Of a stretch of 64,000 nt of DNA, positions 62,519-64,000 are shown piece by piece. The first letter of the stretch is position 1. Every line of letters begins with the position of its first letter. The stretch is from Enterococcus sp. 9E7_DIV0242. GTDB taxonomy: Bacteria; Bacillota; Bacilli; Lactobacillales; Enterococcaceae. The DNA lies in assembly GCF_002140975.2 (NCBI RefSeq), contig NZ_CP147247.1, forward strand, positions 2,915,001 to 2,979,000, in the 5' to 3' direction. Under the pieces are notes generated by a model. It saw nothing but the letters and a program-made list of their open reading frames with translations, ran no database searches and had not been told where the DNA came from. The position numbers were made by a program, and so were the translations under genes.

Positions 62519-62673
62519 CATGATTGGTCTCCAAATGGACAACTGCTACGTCGTACCTATCACATCAGTTGTAGGGATATTAAGAGACGAGAGAATATGA
62601 CGATAGCGGCTAGGGAGGGGGGATGGAGAAAAAGGCAATCGATTAATTATAGTAAGGAGGCAAAGTGAATGAA

Positions 62674-64000
62674 ATGAAGAGGACAAAAAAGATAAGACTG
62701 TTTTGGGTCAATATACTGATGGTCACTGTTCTCTGTGGGGCTGTGTTTGCACAATTGTATGGTAATGTATCGACATTATTTGCTAAAACACCACTTTCGA
62801 TCACACGAGTTGATTCAGTTGATGTGTCAGAGAATCAGACATTCGTTGTGGAATTATCTGATACAAGAGATGTCAAGGAGCTTGGAACGACGATCGAAAG
62901 CGATCCACGAGAAATCGTGACATTTGATAGTTCTTCCAAGACGGAAGACTTAGAGACTGACACGACAGTTGAAATGAAAAGGGAATGGAAGGTAACCATC
63001 CCGGAAGGTTTGAGCTTTGATGAAGAAGCAGAGCGAGCGATGCTTTTAGAAGCGGATAAAGATGCTGAGCTGCCACTTTTTAATTGGAATGAAAAGGCTC
63101 GGACATTGAATATTACCGCAATCAGCAGTCAAACAACGTTAGATTTGCTGCTGAAAGCTGAAAAGGCTGGGGATTACAAGCTGAATTATAGCAGCGCGGA
63201 TGAAGTGGAACGTGCAACAGAACTGGCTATCACTATTGCCAAGGCTGATTCGTCCAGTTCAGAAGTGGAGTCTCCTGCACCGGTTGCTGCACAGACAAGA
63301 AGTTTGCGAGCAGCAGGGACGGCAGATGTGACCGATTGGGAGAGTTTTGTACGAGCATTGGCTGATACAAGCATCACAACGATTTCGTTGCAAAATGATA
63401 TTACATTATCGGGAACACTGCAAAACTATGATGGATTATTCAGTACAGCTTCCGTTGATATGACAAGTGCAGATAATGTTTACCTGTTTATCAACAAAGC
63501 AGCAAGTTCACGCAGCATTACCATTGAAGGAAATAGCCATACGTTTGATTTTGGTAATCTTGCAATCGGACTATTGAATGCATCAACTACAGGAAGCACA
63601 CAAGCGTTTTGGGTATTTGATTTTGTTAATATTGATGTGATTTCCAGAAATTTTTCTGGTCCGATTTACAAGTCATCCCATACCGCAGCAAGTGCTACAA
63701 CCAATGGGCTGACGGGAACTGCTAGGACCAACACACAGATCAATTTTGGTAACGGTGCGACACATACCCGCCAAGTGACGACAATGCTTGGCTATCTGGT
63801 CGCTTTAAATGATTATAACGTTCCGAATATTGAAGTGATGACTGATTTGTGGACGACTTCAGGAACGATGGTTCAAAGCTACTTCTTGTATAGTCCCAAT
63901 TCAAATGCATCTACTCAAGTGTTTGGTACGACTTCAGCTACAAACAACAGTGGTGGAATGGTCCATATTTACTTTACTGCGATGAATGGAAATGCCAGAG
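62674..64000 (+). CDS. Secreted adhesin-like protein with pectate-lyase-like domain (partial)
   Basis: The frame is open to the window end (at least 442 residues). It has a basic N-terminus and membrane signal helix (LFWVNILMVTVLCGAVFAQL), a region of about 180 residues with SDTRDVKEL and TVEMKREWKVTIPEGL, then VTDWESFVRALADTSITTI that begins a beta-helix, pectate-lyase-like adhesive domain seen in large surface proteins of Enterococcus WxL-type clusters. ATG 62674 is 13 bp from AAGGAGG and GTG 62665 is 4 bp, so the start is uncertain by three codons. The anchor, if any, lies beyond the window. Confidence 0.75.
   Translation, partial: MKRTKKIRLFWVNILMVTVLCGAVFAQLYGNVSTLFAKTPLSITRVDSVDVSENQTFVVELSDTRDVKELGTTIESDPREIVTFDSSSKTEDLETDTTVEMKREWKVTIPEGLSFDEEAERAMLLEADKDAELPLFNWNEKARTLNITAISSQTTLDLLLKAEKAGDYKLNYSSADEVERATELAITIAKADSSSSEVESPAPVAAQTRSLRAAGTADVTDWESFVRALADTSITTISLQNDITLSGTLQNYDGLFSTASVDMTSADNVYLFINKAASSRSITIEGNSHTFDFGNLAIGLLNASTTGSTQAFWVFDFVNIDVISRNFSGPIYKSSHTAASATTNGLTGTARTNTQINFGNGATHTRQVTTMLGYLVALNDYNVPNIEVMTDLWTTSGTMVQSYFLYSPNSNASTQVFGTTSATNNSGGMVHIYFTAMNGNAR

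Noticed and set aside
1..64000. tRNA or rRNA genes
   Set aside because: None was recognised by eye on either strand. A tRNAscan-SE run would be decisive.

Overview
The window reads as a low-GC Gram-positive chromosome, most likely an Enterococcus. The reasons are the rplM-rpsI pair with a TTG-started rpsI, lipoprotein signals of the Firmicute type, AGGAGG ribosome sites throughout, T-box riboswitches, a Tn916-family conjugative element, IS21- and ISL3-family insertions, and an OmpR-type regulator beside a large secreted adhesin-like protein as in enterococcal surface clusters. The species cannot be fixed from the sequence alone.

Left chromosomal part (1-19995). The window opens inside a siderophore/iron ABC transporter (ATPase end, then binding lipoprotein). 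A T-box-controlled oligopeptide-binding lipoprotein and peptidase T follow, a peptide-scavenging pair. After an IS remnant and a histidine phosphatase comes a gene-poor stretch with a small holin-like type I toxin and its antisense RNA. The complete tryptophan operon trpEGDCFBA (7181-13451) is preceded by a strong promoter, a Trp T-box and a second T-box antiterminator/terminator half. Two paralogous histidine-phosphatase lipoproteins follow, each behind a similar structured leader that I do not recognise. Then come an N-acetylmuramoyl-L-alanine amidase, a GNAT acetyltransferase, small hypotheticals, and rplM-rpsI.

Integrative conjugative element (about 20011-46587, 26.6 kb). A Tn916-superfamily ICE sits in the last codons of rpsI, bounded by a 15-bp repeat and paired TTGGTGTCA-type integrase arm sites. 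From its left end it carries int, an excisionase-like gene, two lipoproteins, a conjugation module (TcpC, lysozyme-CHAP hydrolase, polytopic channel protein, VirB4-type ATPase, TcpE, TcpD), small membrane proteins, MobT-type relaxase, FtsK-type coupling protein, a DUF961-like protein, a 1221-residue FPQTG-anchored adhesin behind an apparent attenuator, and a divergent regulatory region. I see no antibiotic-resistance cargo. An IS21 copy interrupts the middle. Several items are not on standard maps: a gene with an in-frame stop at CCC-TAG, a candidate type I toxin-antitoxin locus, and a large inverted-repeat cluster.

Phage remnant (about 46588-50941). Abutting the ICE is the lysogeny end of a temperate phage: a frameshifted integrase with its own arm repeats, a KilA-N protein, lipoprotein, ImmA-like peptidase, CI-type repressor, four operators and a cro-like gene. 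The rest of the phage is missing. An intact ISL3-family IS lies in a terminator hairpin just beyond it.

Right chromosomal part (52459-64000). An ABC-F ATPase with altered motifs, an NmrA-like oxidoreductase divergent from a LysR regulator, a metallophosphoesterase with a long unknown N-terminus, a FUSC-like membrane protein, an ankyrin-repeat protein, a 1-kb gene-free stretch with repeats, an OmpR-type winged-helix regulator, and the first part of a secreted adhesin-like protein that runs off the end.
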